NCBI RefSeq assembly: GCF_041435435.1
Contig: NZ_CP108494.1
Span: 1,736,001-1,800,000, forward strand
Length of the DNA stretch: 64,000 bases
DNA from: Streptomyces sp. NBC_01241
GTDB taxonomy: Bacteria; Actinomycetota; Actinomycetes; Streptomycetales; Streptomycetaceae
Direction: 5' to 3'
The first letter of the stretch is position 1; every line of letters starts with the position of its first letter. A program made the position numbers and the translations under genes. Shown piece by piece: positions 1 to 10,901 of the stretch. The notes beneath the pieces are model-generated. The model saw only the letters and a program-made list of their open reading frames with translations. It made no database searches and was not told the origin of the DNA.

Positions 1-1227
1 GCACGGGCGGGCGCCGGAGCCGGCGGGGGCGACGACAGCCCGTTGCTCGACGACCTCATGCCATGGTCCGTACGACCGCTGCGGACCGGGCGTCCCTGGG
101 TGAGGGCCCCGGACGCCGGTTCGCTCAGGGCCCGTTGGGAGCGGCTGGTCCGGACGGAGGCCGCCGAGCGCGAACGGCTGTTTGGGCCCACCCGTCTGCG
201 TACCCCGCGGACGCCGGTGGCGGCGCTTCCGGGACAGGCCACCGGCACCGGGCGGTTCGCCCGCGAGAGCGGACCGTGCCCCGAGCCGGTACGGATCCTG
301 CACGGCCCGTTCGACGAACAGTGGCTGCTCCCCGACCACCGGCTGATCGACGCGGCCCGCCCCGAGCTGTGGCGGGTCGCCGACGGGCACCAGCTCTTCG
401 CCGTGGAGCACGGCTACGTGCCCCAGGACACCGGCCCCGCCCTGTCCGTGACGGCACTCCTGCCCGACGGCCACTCCCCTGCCGGCCGGCCGGGCCGGAT
501 CCGGCCGCTGTACCGGCGCCCCGGAGGTCTCGAACCCAACCTGGTCCCGGGACTCCTCGCACTGCTCCGGGACCGCCACGGGGATGCGGTCACGGACCGG
601 TCCGTGCTGGCGTGGACACTGGCGGCGGCCCGTCACTCCCCCGCCGGGTGCGTGGTCCCGCTGCCGGCCGACACGGCGCACTGGTCGGCAGGCGTGGAGC
701 TGGGGCAGGAGCTGCTGCGGCTGCAACTGCGCGGCGCCCGGGGCGGGGAGCGCCCGCGGCTGCCCGGCGGACGCCGCCCCTATGTGCGGGCCTCGGTTCC
801 GCCCGTACCGGCCACGCTGGAGTACGACCCGGCCGACGAGGCGCTCCTGCTCGGCACGGGCCGCATCTCGCCCGTGCCCGCCGGGGCGTGGGAGTTCCGG
901 GTGGGCGGCGTCCGGATGCTGGAGCTCTGGTTCGAACGCCGTACGACGGTGGCCGGGGCCGGGGCAGAGGACATGGACGGCCTGGAAGCGGTCCGGCCGC
1001 GTACCTGGCTCCAGGAGTGGACCTCGGAGCTGCTGGAACTGATCACCCTGCTCGCCCTGCTGGCCGAACTCCGGCCCCGGCGGGAGGGCCTGACGGACGG
1101 CCCGCGGATCACGGCCGACGACCTCCGCGCGGCGGGTGTCCTGCCGGTCCCGGTCGCGGCCCGGCGGCCGGCCTCGGTGCTCGACCATCAGGAGGAGGGC
1201 CCGGACGGGCAGTTCGCGCTGCTGTGA
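1..1227 (+). CDS. Type ISP restriction-modification enzyme, C-terminal part (partial at window edge)
   Basis: The frame is open from the first base, so the gene starts upstream of the window. The visible part is about 408 residues. It resembles the C-terminal target-recognition region of the single-chain Streptomyces type ISP enzymes (helicase-nuclease, methyltransferase and specificity in one chain). Family-like motifs are LLDDLMPW near the left edge, FDEQWLLPDHRLID around base 310, and the stretch from PNLVPGLLALL to the C terminus. The methyltransferase and helicase domains would lie upstream and are not visible, so I cannot tell whether the enzyme is intact. The 3' end is close to a convergent TetR gene, only 21 bases away. 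The family call rests on remembered motif similarity and is moderately sure. Confidence 0.6.
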   Translation, partial: ARAGAGAGGGDDSPLLDDLMPWSVRPLRTGRPWVRAPDAGSLRARWERLVRTEAAERERLFGPTRLRTPRTPVAALPGQATGTGRFARESGPCPEPVRILHGPFDEQWLLPDHRLIDAARPELWRVADGHQLFAVEHGYVPQDTGPALSVTALLPDGHSPAGRPGRIRPLYRRPGGLEPNLVPGLLALLRDRHGDAVTDRSVLAWTLAAARHSPAGCVVPLPADTAHWSAGVELGQELLRLQLRGARGGERPRLPGGRRPYVRASVPPVPATLEYDPADEALLLGTGRISPVPAGAWEFRVGGVRMLELWFERRTTVAGAGAEDMDGLEAVRPRTWLQEWTSELLELITLLALLAELRPRREGLTDGPRITADDLRAAGVLPVPVAARRPASVLDHQEEGPDGQFALL

Positions 1228-1248
1228 AGGGCACCCGAGGCCCGCGCG

Positions 1249-1956
1249 CTACCGGTCGAAGGAGTCCAGCACCCGGTGCAGCGCCCGGTCGAAGACCCCG
1301 TCCAGATCGATCGGCCCGGGGTCCTCGGCGAATCCCGCCGCCATCCGCGGATACCTCCCGGTCGCGATCTGGCTGATCAGATAGTTCGTGCGCACGGCGT
1401 GCTCCTGTTCCTCGGACCAGGGCAGCGACCGGCTGCGCTCCGCCGTGGCGATCTCGTTGGCCACATAGGTGGTGACCACACCGTTGACCATGGCGATGAG
1501 TTCCATTTTCTCGCCGAACCGTGCGTCCACCCCGTCCAGGCAGCTGAGCGCGTACTCCAGGTACCGCAGGACGTTCGGGCTGAAGCCGTACACGGGTGAC
1601 ATCAGGCGTGGCACCCAGGTGTGGCGGTGCATCATCGCGCGGGCCTGATGGGCCAGCGCGATGAGATCGGCACGCCAGTCGCCGGACGGCTCCGGGAACT
1701 CGTACCCGCTGCTGACCGCGTCGAGCATCAGCTCGTACAGATCCTCCTTGCGCGGCACGTAGTTGTAGAGCGACATCGTCCCGCAGCCGAGTTCGGCGGC
1801 CACTTTCCGCATGGACACCGCGTCGAGCCCCTCCGCGTCCGCGATACGGACGGCGGCCGCCGCGATGTCGGCGCGGCTGAAAGCGGGCTTGGGGCCGCGG
1901 CCCGCACGCTCGGGGCGCGCCCAGATCACTTCGGGTACAGCGGTTCGCCCCGCCAT
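1249..1956 (-). CDS. TetR/AcrR-family transcriptional repressor
   Basis: The protein has 235 residues. An N-terminal TetR helix-turn-helix covers about residues 25-70 (FSRADIAAAAVRIADAEG, then VSMRKVAAELGCGTMSLYNYV). A longer ligand-binding domain of the tetracycline-repressor C-terminal type follows. The gene is divergent from a DrrAB-like ABC exporter with about 63 bp between the starts. The shared region and the first codons of the exporter carry three copies of GTACGGTGTAC in inverted or direct orientation, the expected layout of an autoregulated TetR repressor that also controls its neighbour. The ATG at 1956 lies just before the conserved N terminus. The ligand is probably an exported small molecule, which cannot be named from sequence. 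Confidence 0.9.
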   Translation of the reverse strand: MAGRTAVPEVIWARPERAGRGPKPAFSRADIAAAAVRIADAEGLDAVSMRKVAAELGCGTMSLYNYVPRKEDLYELMLDAVSSGYEFPEPSGDWRADLIALAHQARAMMHRHTWVPRLMSPVYGFSPNVLRYLEYALSCLDGVDARFGEKMELIAMVNGVVTTYVANEIATAERSRSLPWSEEQEHAVRTNYLISQIATGRYPRMAAGFAEDPGPIDLDGVFDRALHRVLDSFDR

Positions 1957-1987
1957 TGATCATCACCTCTCCCACCATCGTAGTTAC

Positions 1988-2019
1988 GTACACCGTACGT
2001 AGTGCGGTACGGTGTACGC

Positions 2020-2041
<22 letters not shown>
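1988..2041. promoter_or_regulatory. Probable TetR operator cluster between the repressor and the ABC exporter
   Basis: GTACACCGTAC at 1988-1998 and GTACGGTGTAC at 2007-2017 form an inverted repeat with 11-nt arms and an 8-nt spacer. A third exact copy, GTACGGTGTAC, lies at 2031-2041, inside the first codons of the exporter ATPase gene. Repeated half-sites overlapping both start regions are typical of TetR-family operators. Binding would block both divergent promoters and possibly the ribosome entry region of the exporter. The repressor identity is inferred from adjacency. Confidence 0.7.
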
Positions 2042-2993
<952 letters not shown>

Positions 2994-2997
<4 letters not shown>

Positions 2998-3821
2998 GCG
3001 GCATCGCACCGGCCCACGAGCCGAACGTCACACCGGCCACGAGCGCCCCGGTCGCCGACGCCCTGGCCATGCTGGGCCGCCATCTGCAGCGGATCAAGGC
3101 CTCGCCGGGTGTCATGATCCTGACCCAGACCATGCCGATCACGATGCTGCTGTTCTTCGGCTACGTGTTCGGCAGCGCCCTGGCCATGCCCGGCCAGGAG
3201 TACCGCGCGTTCCTGGTGCCGGGACTGCTGGCGTCGACGGCGGCCAACGGCATCATGGTCGGGATGTTCCAGGCCTCGCAGGACTGTGACCGCGGGGTGA
3301 TGGACCGGTTCCGTACGCTGCCGATGAGCCGGCCCGCCGTACCGTTCGGTCAGACCGCCGCGGATCTGCTGACCACCGCCGTCGGCATGATTCCGCTGAT
3401 CCTCGTCGGACTCGCGGTCGGCTGGCGGATCGAGGGCGGCCCGCTCGCCGCCCTGGGGGCCTTCGGACTGCTGCTGCTCCTGCGGTTCGCCACGTCGTGG
3501 CTGGGCTGCTGGCTGGGCCTGCTGATCCGCAACGAGGAGGTCGCCGGCCAACTGGGCAGCGCCACCTTCATCCTGCCGCTGCTGTCGAACGCGTACATCC
3601 CGACCGACAACCTGCCCGGCTGGCTGCGGACGGTCGCGGAGTGGAACCCGATCAGCGCGATGGCCTCGGCCACCCGCGAACTGTTCGGCAACGCGTCCCC
3701 GGCGGCCGACGCCGCCTGGCCGGTCGCCCATCCGGTGGCCGGGACGCTCGCCTGGTCGGTGGTGCTCCTCGCGGTGTTCGTGCCGCTGGCCGTACGGCGT
3801 TACGCGCGCGGCGGCGAATGA
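2994..3821 (+). CDS. ABC-2 type transporter permease, DrrB-like
   Basis: The 275-residue membrane permease has about six predicted transmembrane segments (for example VMILTQTMPITMLLFFGYVF and AFGLLLLLRFATSWLGCWLG). It has the ABC-2 core signature LSNAYIPTDNLPGWLRTVAEWNPIS, which is conserved among daunorubicin-type permeases. It starts inside the stop region of the ATPase gene (ATGA overlap) and should form the DrrAB-like exporter with it. Substrate specificity cannot be read from sequence. The pair is probably repressed by the divergent TetR protein and induced by its own substrate. Confidence 0.92.
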
Positions 3822-4064
3822 CCGCCATGCGCCGCGCCCGCCGGGGCAGCGCGGCGGGCCGACCCGGGCGCCGGGCAGGCCGATGGGCCTCGGCAAACAC
3901 ACCGAAGCGCTGCTGCGGGCTCCGGGGAGAAGGAAGAGCGGACAGCAGCGCAGCGCCGGGACGGTGAGATCGTCCGACCTGCCCGAGCGGGGGGGTGGAC
4001 GATGAACCCTGGCCGGGGAGAGCCCGGGCGGTGGACCGTTGGGCAGTTGTGACGGACCGTCGGG

Positions 4065-4328
4065 TCAGTGGCGGCTGCCGAAGAGCGAGCGGCGCAGTCG
4101 ACGCAGCGGCGCGAAGAGGGAGACCCGCGCGCTCTTGCTCCGACGGCGATGGGCGGCATCGCGCGAGGTGAGCTCGCGCATCAGCAGCGTCGCCTCCGCG
4201 GACTCCCGCTGCGGGACGGCGGGTCCGCCGAGCACCGCGAGATGGCGGTCGAGGCGCGAACTCGTCGCACTGCTCCCGCATGTGATGGCAGGCACACGCG
4301 GCCTGCTGCGCATCGTTATCTGTTCCAT
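4065..4328 (-). CDS. Small basic conserved hypothetical protein
   Basis: This predicted 87-residue protein contains RLDRHLAVLGGPAVPQR, TLLMRELTSRDAAHRRR and a very basic C terminus (APLRRLRRSLFGSRH). The ATG at 4328 follows a good ribosome site (GGGGAG, 4 nt spacing), which favours this start over an upstream GTG-type extension. No known domain, signal peptide or membrane segment is visible. I have a vague memory of similar small proteins in other Streptomyces, but no function. It lies alone between the convergent exporter operon and the SGNH esterase gene, which reads in the same direction. Confidence 0.6.
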   Translation of the reverse strand: MEQITMRSRPRVPAITCGSSATSSRLDRHLAVLGGPAVPQRESAEATLLMRELTSRDAAHRRRSKSARVSLFAPLRRLRRSLFGSRH

Positions 4329-4527
4329 GTCACTCCCCACCCGTACGAGGGCACCCGGCCCGGGCAGGTTAACCCTATCCCCCCGCCACGACACCCGTGT
4401 ATCCCGGTCGCAGGATTGAGCACACACATACGGAGGTTGACGCCCCCACTCCCAATCTGCCCGATTCCAGGGCGAGTTGGACAGAACGGAAAGTGGTTCG
4501 ACGGCCCGGATCGACAGGCTGCCGGAC

Positions 4528-4553
4528 GGAGGCCCCTGCGGGCTGGGGCCTCC
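4528..4553 (-). terminator. Hairpin downstream of the SGNH esterase gene
   Basis: GGAGGCCCC at 4528-4536 pairs with GGGGCCTCC at 4545-4553 (9-bp stem, 8-nt loop). It lies about 50 nt after the esterase stop codon, the expected position of a GC-rich actinobacterial terminator without a clear U-tract. Confidence 0.55.
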
Positions 4554-4601
4554 TGCCCGCCGGACGACCGGACGGGCCCGGCACGGGCACTGGGCGAGGG
4601 G

Positions 4602-5411
4602 TCAGGCGGCCGAGGCGAAGGCGGGCAGGTAGCCGCCCGACTGTCCGGCCGCGGTGGGGTGGTACGACTCACCGATGTTGAGCCAGTTGAGACTGTGCAG
4701 CCAGGCGTCCGAGGAGCAGATCTCGTGCCCGGTGAACTTCCCCGCGACATCGGTGAAGGTGAATCCGTGGTCGGCGGCGCGCTTGGCGGTCGCCGCGTTG
4801 AGGTAGTTGGCGGCGTCGTTGATCGCGCTGCGCACCTTGTCGCTCAGACCGACGACACAGCTGCCGCCGATCTTGTAGAAGCGCGGGTAGCCGAGGACGA
4901 CGACACGCGCGGACGGCGCCTTGGCGCGGATCGCCGAGTACACCGAGTCGAGGTTGCCGGGCAGGGTGGTGTCGACATAGCTGCGGGCCGTGGCGATCCG
5001 GCTGAGGCAGGTGGCCTCCGACTGGAGGACGCAGGTGGTCATGACGTCGGCGAAGCCCGCGTCATTGCCTCCGACGGAGATCGAGACGAGGTCGGTCGAG
5101 GAGTTGAGCGGGCCGAGCTGACCGGCCTTGACATCACTCGTACGGGCACCCGAGCAAGCGGTGAAGGCGAAGGACGAGGGCGAGTTGGCCGCGGCCCAGA
5201 GTTTGGGGTAGGCCTTGGTGCTGCGCTTGCAGTCCCCGCTGGCACTGTCGTAACTGCCGGATCCGACACCCGAGGAGTACGAGTCGCCGAGGGCTACGTA
5301 GTCGACGGCCTGAACAGACGTGGCGGCGTTGGCGGTGGCCGCTCCGGTCAGAGCGAGTACGGCACCGAGCAGGAGCGAGGACGAGAACGCCACGAGTCTG
5401 GACATCTTCAT
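4602..5411 (-). CDS. Secreted SGNH/GDSL-family esterase-lipase
   Basis: The 269-residue precursor has a clear signal peptide: MKMSR, a hydrophobic stretch of about 20 residues, and ATANAATS at the cleavage region. The mature enzyme starts with block I, ALGDSYSSG (nucleophile Ser), followed by block III GGNDAGF and the C-terminal catalytic His in ESYHPTAAG. Paired Cys residues are consistent with the extracellular SGNH lipases of Streptomyces, which hydrolyse short- to long-chain acyl esters. The ATG at 5411 has a GGGAGG ribosome site 4 nt upstream, which rules out the 25-residue upstream extension. It is probably monocistronic. The closest known relatives I recall are the S. coelicolor and S. 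rimosus lipases. Confidence 0.93.
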   Translation of the reverse strand: MKMSRLVAFSSSLLLGAVLALTGAATANAATSVQAVDYVALGDSYSSGVGSGSYDSASGDCKRSTKAYPKLWAAANSPSSFAFTACSGARTSDVKAGQLGPLNSSTDLVSISVGGNDAGFADVMTTCVLQSEATCLSRIATARSYVDTTLPGNLDSVYSAIRAKAPSARVVVLGYPRFYKIGGSCVVGLSDKVRSAINDAANYLNAATAKRAADHGFTFTDVAGKFTGHEICSSDAWLHSLNWLNIGESYHPTAAGQSGGYLPAFASAA

Positions 5412-5633
5412 GGAACCTCCCTTGGACCGACCGGCAGGATCTCCGCCGGTCCGACGTGTCTGTGGTAGCAGTACGCACACCCTCACCGGAAGTGTTCATG
5501 CCAAGTTGCTCCGATGAGTTCTCCTGCGCGCCCCCTTGAGGCCGCGTCATGTCCGTAATCGCCCCGCTGGAGCGGGGAGGAAGGTGTTGAAACCTGGGTG
5601 CGCGCGATGCCCTCGTGCCGGATCATGGGCGCC

Positions 5634-6728
<1,095 letters not shown>

Positions 6729-6761
6729 GGCGCCGTTCGAGCCCGTCCGGCGATGGAGGAC

Positions 6762-6809
6762 GGACCGGCCGCCGGACGAACCGGCCGCCGGACGGATCGG
6801 CCGCCGGAC
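6762..6809. repeat. Three tandem 16-bp repeats between convergent genes
   Basis: Units at 6762-6777, 6778-6793 and 6794-6809 share the core CGGCCGCCGGAC with differences only in the first four bases. They lie between the convergent AAA ATPase and GntR genes. Each core contains CCGGC/GCCGG self-complementary stretches, so folded RNA could help terminate transcription. No coding function is seen. Confidence 0.6.
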
Positions 6810-6862
6810 AGTCCGGGACCGGGGCTGCGCTCACACCTGAACCCGCGCCCCCACGCCCCGCC

Positions 6863-7240
6863 TCATCGCGGCTCGTACGCCGCCCGCAACGCGTCCTCGG
6901 CCAGGGACAGCGCGTCGGCCCGCGACAGGCCCAGCCGCCGCGCCTGCTCCGCGTACTCCTGCGCGGCGGCCGCCGCATGACGTTCCGCCGCGTCACCGGC
7001 TGCGGCGACGAACGTGCCGTTGCGGCCGCGGGTCTCGATCACTCCGTCGGCCTCCAGTGCCCGGTACGCCTTGGCGACGGTGTTCGCGGCGAGGCCGAGC
7101 TCCTGGGCGAAGCCGCGTACGGTCGGAAGTCTGAAACCGACGGGCAGCGCGCCGGAGCGGGCCAGTTCGGAGATCTGCGTCCGCAGTTGCTCGTACGGGG
7201 CGGTACCGGCGTCCGGATCAAGGGCGATCTTCAGAGTCAC
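6863..7240 (-). CDS. GntR-family (YtrA-type) transcriptional regulator
   Basis: The protein has 125 residues. The winged HTH covers about residues 10-78 (APYEQLRTQISELARSG, LPTVRGFAQELGLAANTVAKAYRALEADGVIETRGRNGTFV), followed by a short helical C terminus, as in the YtrA subfamily. The first codon is GTG at 7240. The upstream frame is open, but that extra sequence does not resemble the family. It is divergent from the GNAT gene with a 69-bp gap, so it may regulate that operon as well as itself. YtrA regulators often control ABC transporters, but none is adjacent here. Confidence 0.9.
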   Translation of the reverse strand: MTLKIALDPDAGTAPYEQLRTQISELARSGALPVGFRLPTVRGFAQELGLAANTVAKAYRALEADGVIETRGRNGTFVAAAGDAAERHAAAAAQEYAEQARRLGLSRADALSLAEDALRAAYEPR

Positions 7241-7309
7241 CCGCCGATTGTCCCCCACCGCCGGAAAATCAGGGGCGACCGATAGGCGCTCACGCGTAAC
7301 GTCCGGCCC

Positions 7310-8230
7310 ATGACTGTCCTCGTGCGCGACTTCCTGCCCGCCGACGCGGAGGCCTGGGTGCGGGTCCGTCGCGCCGCACTGCCCTCCATGGTGACGACCC
7401 CCGAGCAGGTCGCCTTCGATCTGGCCTCCGCCCATCCCGACAAGCGCTACCGGCTGCTGGTCGCCGAGAAGGACGGAGAGCTGATCGGGACCGCGCAGGT
7501 CGGCCTCGCCCACGACAGCCCCGAACCGGGCCAGGCGTTCTGCAATCCGTACACGCACCCGGACCGCACCGGACTCGGGGCGGGCGGGCTGCTGCTGAGC
7601 ACCGCCGAGGAGCATCTGGCGCGGGAGGGCGCGGTCGCGGTATACAGCTGGGTGCTCGACACCCCGGCGAACCGCGCCTTCGCCGAGAAGCGCGGGTACG
7701 CACCGAGCCGTTCGGCGCACTTCCTCCGCCTCGATCTGGCCGGCGGGTCGCTGCCGCCCCGGCAGGAGCCCCCGGCCGGCGTCGAGCTGCGCACCGGCGC
7801 GGACTTCGCCGACGATCCGCGCCCGCTCTTCGAGGCGGACGCCGAGACCACGGCCGACGAGCCGAGCGACACCCCGGCCGAACTGTCCGACTACGAGGAC
7901 TGGCTCCGGCAGATCTGGCGCCGTCCCGGACTCGACCACGAGCTCACCTCGGTCGTGGTGGTCGACGGAGAGGTGGCGGCGTTCAGCGCGGCGCAGACCG
8001 ACGGACTGACCCGCTACATGTCGGGGATGACCGGCACCCGCCGGGCGTACCGCAACCGGGGCCTGGCCAGGCTCGCCAAGAACGACTCGCTGCACCGGGC
8101 GCGCGCCGCCGGGTACACGGACGCGTACACCGGCAATGACGCGGAGAACGCCCCGATGCTGGCCGTCAACCGGTGGTTCGGCTACGAGATCTGCGCCACG
8201 GAGGTGCGGTATGTCCGCAAGCTCGGCTGA
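7310..8230 (+). CDS. Tandem GNAT-family N-acetyltransferase
   Basis: The 306-residue protein contains two GNAT folds. The first (about residues 1-150) has the acetyl-CoA site region THPDRTGLGAGGLLLSTAEEHL. The second (about 165-306) has GTRRAYRNRGLARLAKNDSL, which is the Q/RxxGxG/A-type P-loop. Such tandem proteins acetylate small amines or antibiotics, or have a structural first domain. The substrate is unknown. The next gene starts 20 nt before this stop codon, so the two are translationally coupled. Confidence 0.88.
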   Translation: MTVLVRDFLPADAEAWVRVRRAALPSMVTTPEQVAFDLASAHPDKRYRLLVAEKDGELIGTAQVGLAHDSPEPGQAFCNPYTHPDRTGLGAGGLLLSTAEEHLAREGAVAVYSWVLDTPANRAFAEKRGYAPSRSAHFLRLDLAGGSLPPRQEPPAGVELRTGADFADDPRPLFEADAETTADEPSDTPAELSDYEDWLRQIWRRPGLDHELTSVVVVDGEVAAFSAAQTDGLTRYMSGMTGTRRAYRNRGLARLAKNDSLHRARAAGYTDAYTGNDAENAPMLAVNRWFGYEICATEVRYVRKLG

Positions 8231-8705
8231 GACCGCGCTGACGGTCGCCCTGGTGAAAGCCGGACGGACCAAGATCCGATACCCGGCGGATGTGGTCCAC
8301 GACGACGGCACCCGGGTGACGGTGCGTGCACCGTGGGCCGCGCCGGGGGTGCGGGACTTCGGCTTCGTACGGTTCGAGCCCGGCGATGTGTTCACCGAGC
8401 ACTACTGGCGCGATCGCTGGTTCGCCGTGAAGGAGGTCCGTACCGGAGCGGGTGAACTCAAGGGCTGGTACTGCGACGTGACCCGTCCCGCGGTGCTGCG
8501 GGGCGGGGAACTGCTGGTCGAGGATCTGGACCTGGATCTGTGGGTGTCGGCGGACGGCACGTCCGTACTCCGGCTGGACGAGGACGAGTTCGAGGAGAGC
8601 GGTCTCGACGAACGCGATCCGGCGGCGGCCGGGGCGGCCCGCCGGGCCCTGGACCAGCTGGAACAGCTGGCTCGCACGGAGGGCCTCGCGGCGCTGCTGG
8701 CCTGA
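8211..8705 (+). CDS. DUF402-domain protein
   Basis: The 164-residue protein has the DUF402 fold signature: FEPGDVFTEHYWRDRWFAVKEV, then GWYCDVTRPA, EDLDLDLWVSADG and VLDEDEFEE-like acidic segments. Some family members are nucleoside phosphatases or tRNA/rRNA-associated proteins, and many are uncharacterised. The ATG at 8211 has a GGAGG site 6 nt upstream and lies inside the end of the acetyltransferase gene, so the pair is an operon. Acidic residues typical of metal-dependent phosphatases of this family are present (DVTRP, EDLDLDLW). Substrate is not assigned. Confidence 0.85.
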   Translation: MSASSAETALTVALVKAGRTKIRYPADVVHDDGTRVTVRAPWAAPGVRDFGFVRFEPGDVFTEHYWRDRWFAVKEVRTGAGELKGWYCDVTRPAVLRGGELLVEDLDLDLWVSADGTSVLRLDEDEFEESGLDERDPAAAGAARRALDQLEQLARTEGLAALLA

Positions 8706-8815
8706 CCGGCCCCGGGGTCCGGGCGGACACTGCGGCCGCTGCCGACTGTCCGCCGTCTGAATTACAGTGCTCAGGCCAGTTCCCCACCCTGTGACCTGAG
8801 AGGGAATCACGGATT

Positions 8816-10753
8816 ATGCCCACTGAGACGTTCGAGTTTCAGGTGGAAGCGCGCCAGCTTCTGCAGATGATGATCCACTCGATCTACTCGAACAAGGACG
8901 TGTTCCTGCGCGAACTCGTCTCCAACGCCTCCGACGCGCTCGACAAGTTGCGGCTCGAAGCGCTCCGCGACGACTCGCTCGGCGCGGATGTGTCCGACCT
9001 CCACATCGACATCGAGACCGACAAGCAGGCCCGTACGCTGACCGTGCGGGACAACGGCATCGGTATGTCACACGATGAAGTGGTCCAGCTCATCGGGACC
9101 ATCGCGAACTCGGGCACGGCGAAGTTCCTGCGGGAGCTCAAGGAGGCCGAGGACTCCACCGCGGCCGAAGGGCTGATCGGCCAGTTCGGGGTCGGGTTCT
9201 ACGCCAGCTTCATGGTGGCCGACGAGGTCACGCTGCTGACCCGGCGCGCGGGCGAGAGCCAGGGCACCCGCTGGACGTCGACCGGCGAGGGCACGTACAC
9301 GATCGAGACCGTCGACAGCGCCCCGCAGGGCACCGCGGTCACCCTCCGGCTCAAGCCGGAGGACGCCGACGACCGGCTCTACGACTACACCTCCCCCTGG
9401 AAGATCAGGGAGATCGTCAAGCGGTATTCGGACTTCATCACCTGGCCCGTCAGAATGGCGGCGGAGACGCCGGCCGACGACGCCGCGGATGCCGGGGAAG
9501 GGGCCGACGCCGCCCCGCGTGAACCCGAGACCCTCAACTCGATGAAGGCCCTCTGGGCCCGCTCGCGCGACGAGGTCAAGGACGACGAGTACCACGAGCT
9601 GTACAAGCACATCAGCCACGACTGGATCGCCCCGCTCGAAACCATCCGGCTGCAGGCGGAGGGCACTTTCGAGTACCAGGCACTGCTCTTCATCCCGTCG
9701 CACGCGCCCCAGGACCTGTTCATGCAGGGGTACAAGCGCGGCATCCAGCTCTATGTGAAGCGCGTCTTCATCATGGACGACTGCGAAGCGCTGATGCCGC
9801 CGTATCTGCGCTTCGTCAAGGGTGTCGTCGACGCGCAGGACCTGTCGCTCAACGTGTCGCGCGAGATCCTCCAGCAGGACCGGCAGATCCAGTTGATGCA
9901 CCGGCGCCTGGCGAAGAAGGTGCTGTCGACGGTCAAGGACATGATGTCCGCCGACCCGGAGCGCTACGCCACGTTCTGGCGGGAGTTCGGCCGCGTCCTC
10001 AAGGAGGGGCTGCTGAGCGACTTCGAGAACCGTGACGCCATCCTCGGTGTGGCCTCCTTCGCCACGACCCACGACCAGGACGAGCCGACCACGCTGCGAC
10101 AGTACGTGGAGCGGATGAAGGACGGCCAGGAGCACATCTATTACCTCACGGGTGAGTCCCGGCAGGCCATCGAGAACTCCCCGCACATGGAGGCGTTCCG
10201 GGCCAAGGGCGTCGAGGTGCTGCTGCTGACCGATCCCGTCGACGAGGTGTGGGTCGAGGCCGAGCCCGAGTTCGACGGCAAGCAGCTGCGGTCCGTCGCC
10301 AAGGGCGAGGTCGACCTCGGGACCGAGGAGGAGAAGAAGGAGGCCGCGACCGAGCGCGAGAACCGGCAGCAGAAGTACGCGGATCTGCTGACCTGGATGA
10401 CGGACCGGCTCGGCGAGACCGTCAAGGAAGTACGGCTCTCCTCGCGTCTCACCGTCTCGCCCGCCTGCATCGTCTCGGACACGCACGATGTGACGCCGGC
10501 CCTGGAGAACATGTACCGCGCGATGGGCCAGCCTGTCCCGCAGGTCAAGCGCATCCTCGAACTCAATCCGGAGCATCCGCTGGTCAGCGGCCTCAACCGG
10601 GCGCACACCGAACGGGGCGAGGAGGCCGGGCCGGGCCTGGAGGAAACGGCCGAACTCCTACACGATCTGGCGCTGTTGGCCGAGGGGGGCGAACTGGGCG
10701 ACCCGTCGCGCTTCGTCAAGCTGATGGCCGACCGCCTGGAGCGCACCCTGTGA
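8816..10753 (+). CDS. htpG: Molecular chaperone HtpG (Hsp90)
   Basis: The 645-residue chaperone has the normal bacterial Hsp90 length. The N-terminal GHKL ATPase is clear: [14 protein letters not shown] (Glu and Asn for ATP and Mg), [11 protein letters not shown], and [16 protein letters not shown]. The middle domain includes [14 protein letters not shown] with the catalytic Arg region, and the C-terminal dimerisation domain ends in RLERTL. It binds client proteins in the cytoplasm in an ATP cycle. ATG 8816 has a GAGGGA site about 10 nt upstream. No HAIR or CIRCE element was recognised upstream. It is probably monocistronic. Confidence 0.97.
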
Positions 10754-10846
10754 GTGAGGTCCGCATCCCCTCGGACGGGCCCCCGGGCCTGCCCGAGGGC
10801 CCGCACCCTGGCTCATCGCCCGGCTGATCGCGGTCGGACGTGCCGT

Positions 10847-10901
10847 GGACAGGTCCTGGACAGGTCCTGGACAGGTCCTGGACAGGTCCTGGACTCGTCC
10901 T
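10847..10901. repeat. Five tandem 11-bp repeats ending in a stop codon
   Basis: GGACAGGTCCT is repeated exactly at 10847, 10858, 10869 and 10880, and a fifth, altered unit (GGACTCGTCCT) fills 10891-10901. The last unit overlaps the TAG stop codon of the minus-strand fusion gene. Each unit contains the palindrome GGAC-N2-GTCC, and the 11-bp period is close to one helical turn. Confidence 0.8.

Noticed and set aside
4068..5468. A 466-codon plus-strand frame across the small basic gene and the SGNH esterase
   Set aside because: It is antisense to the esterase, which has signal peptide and catalytic motifs.
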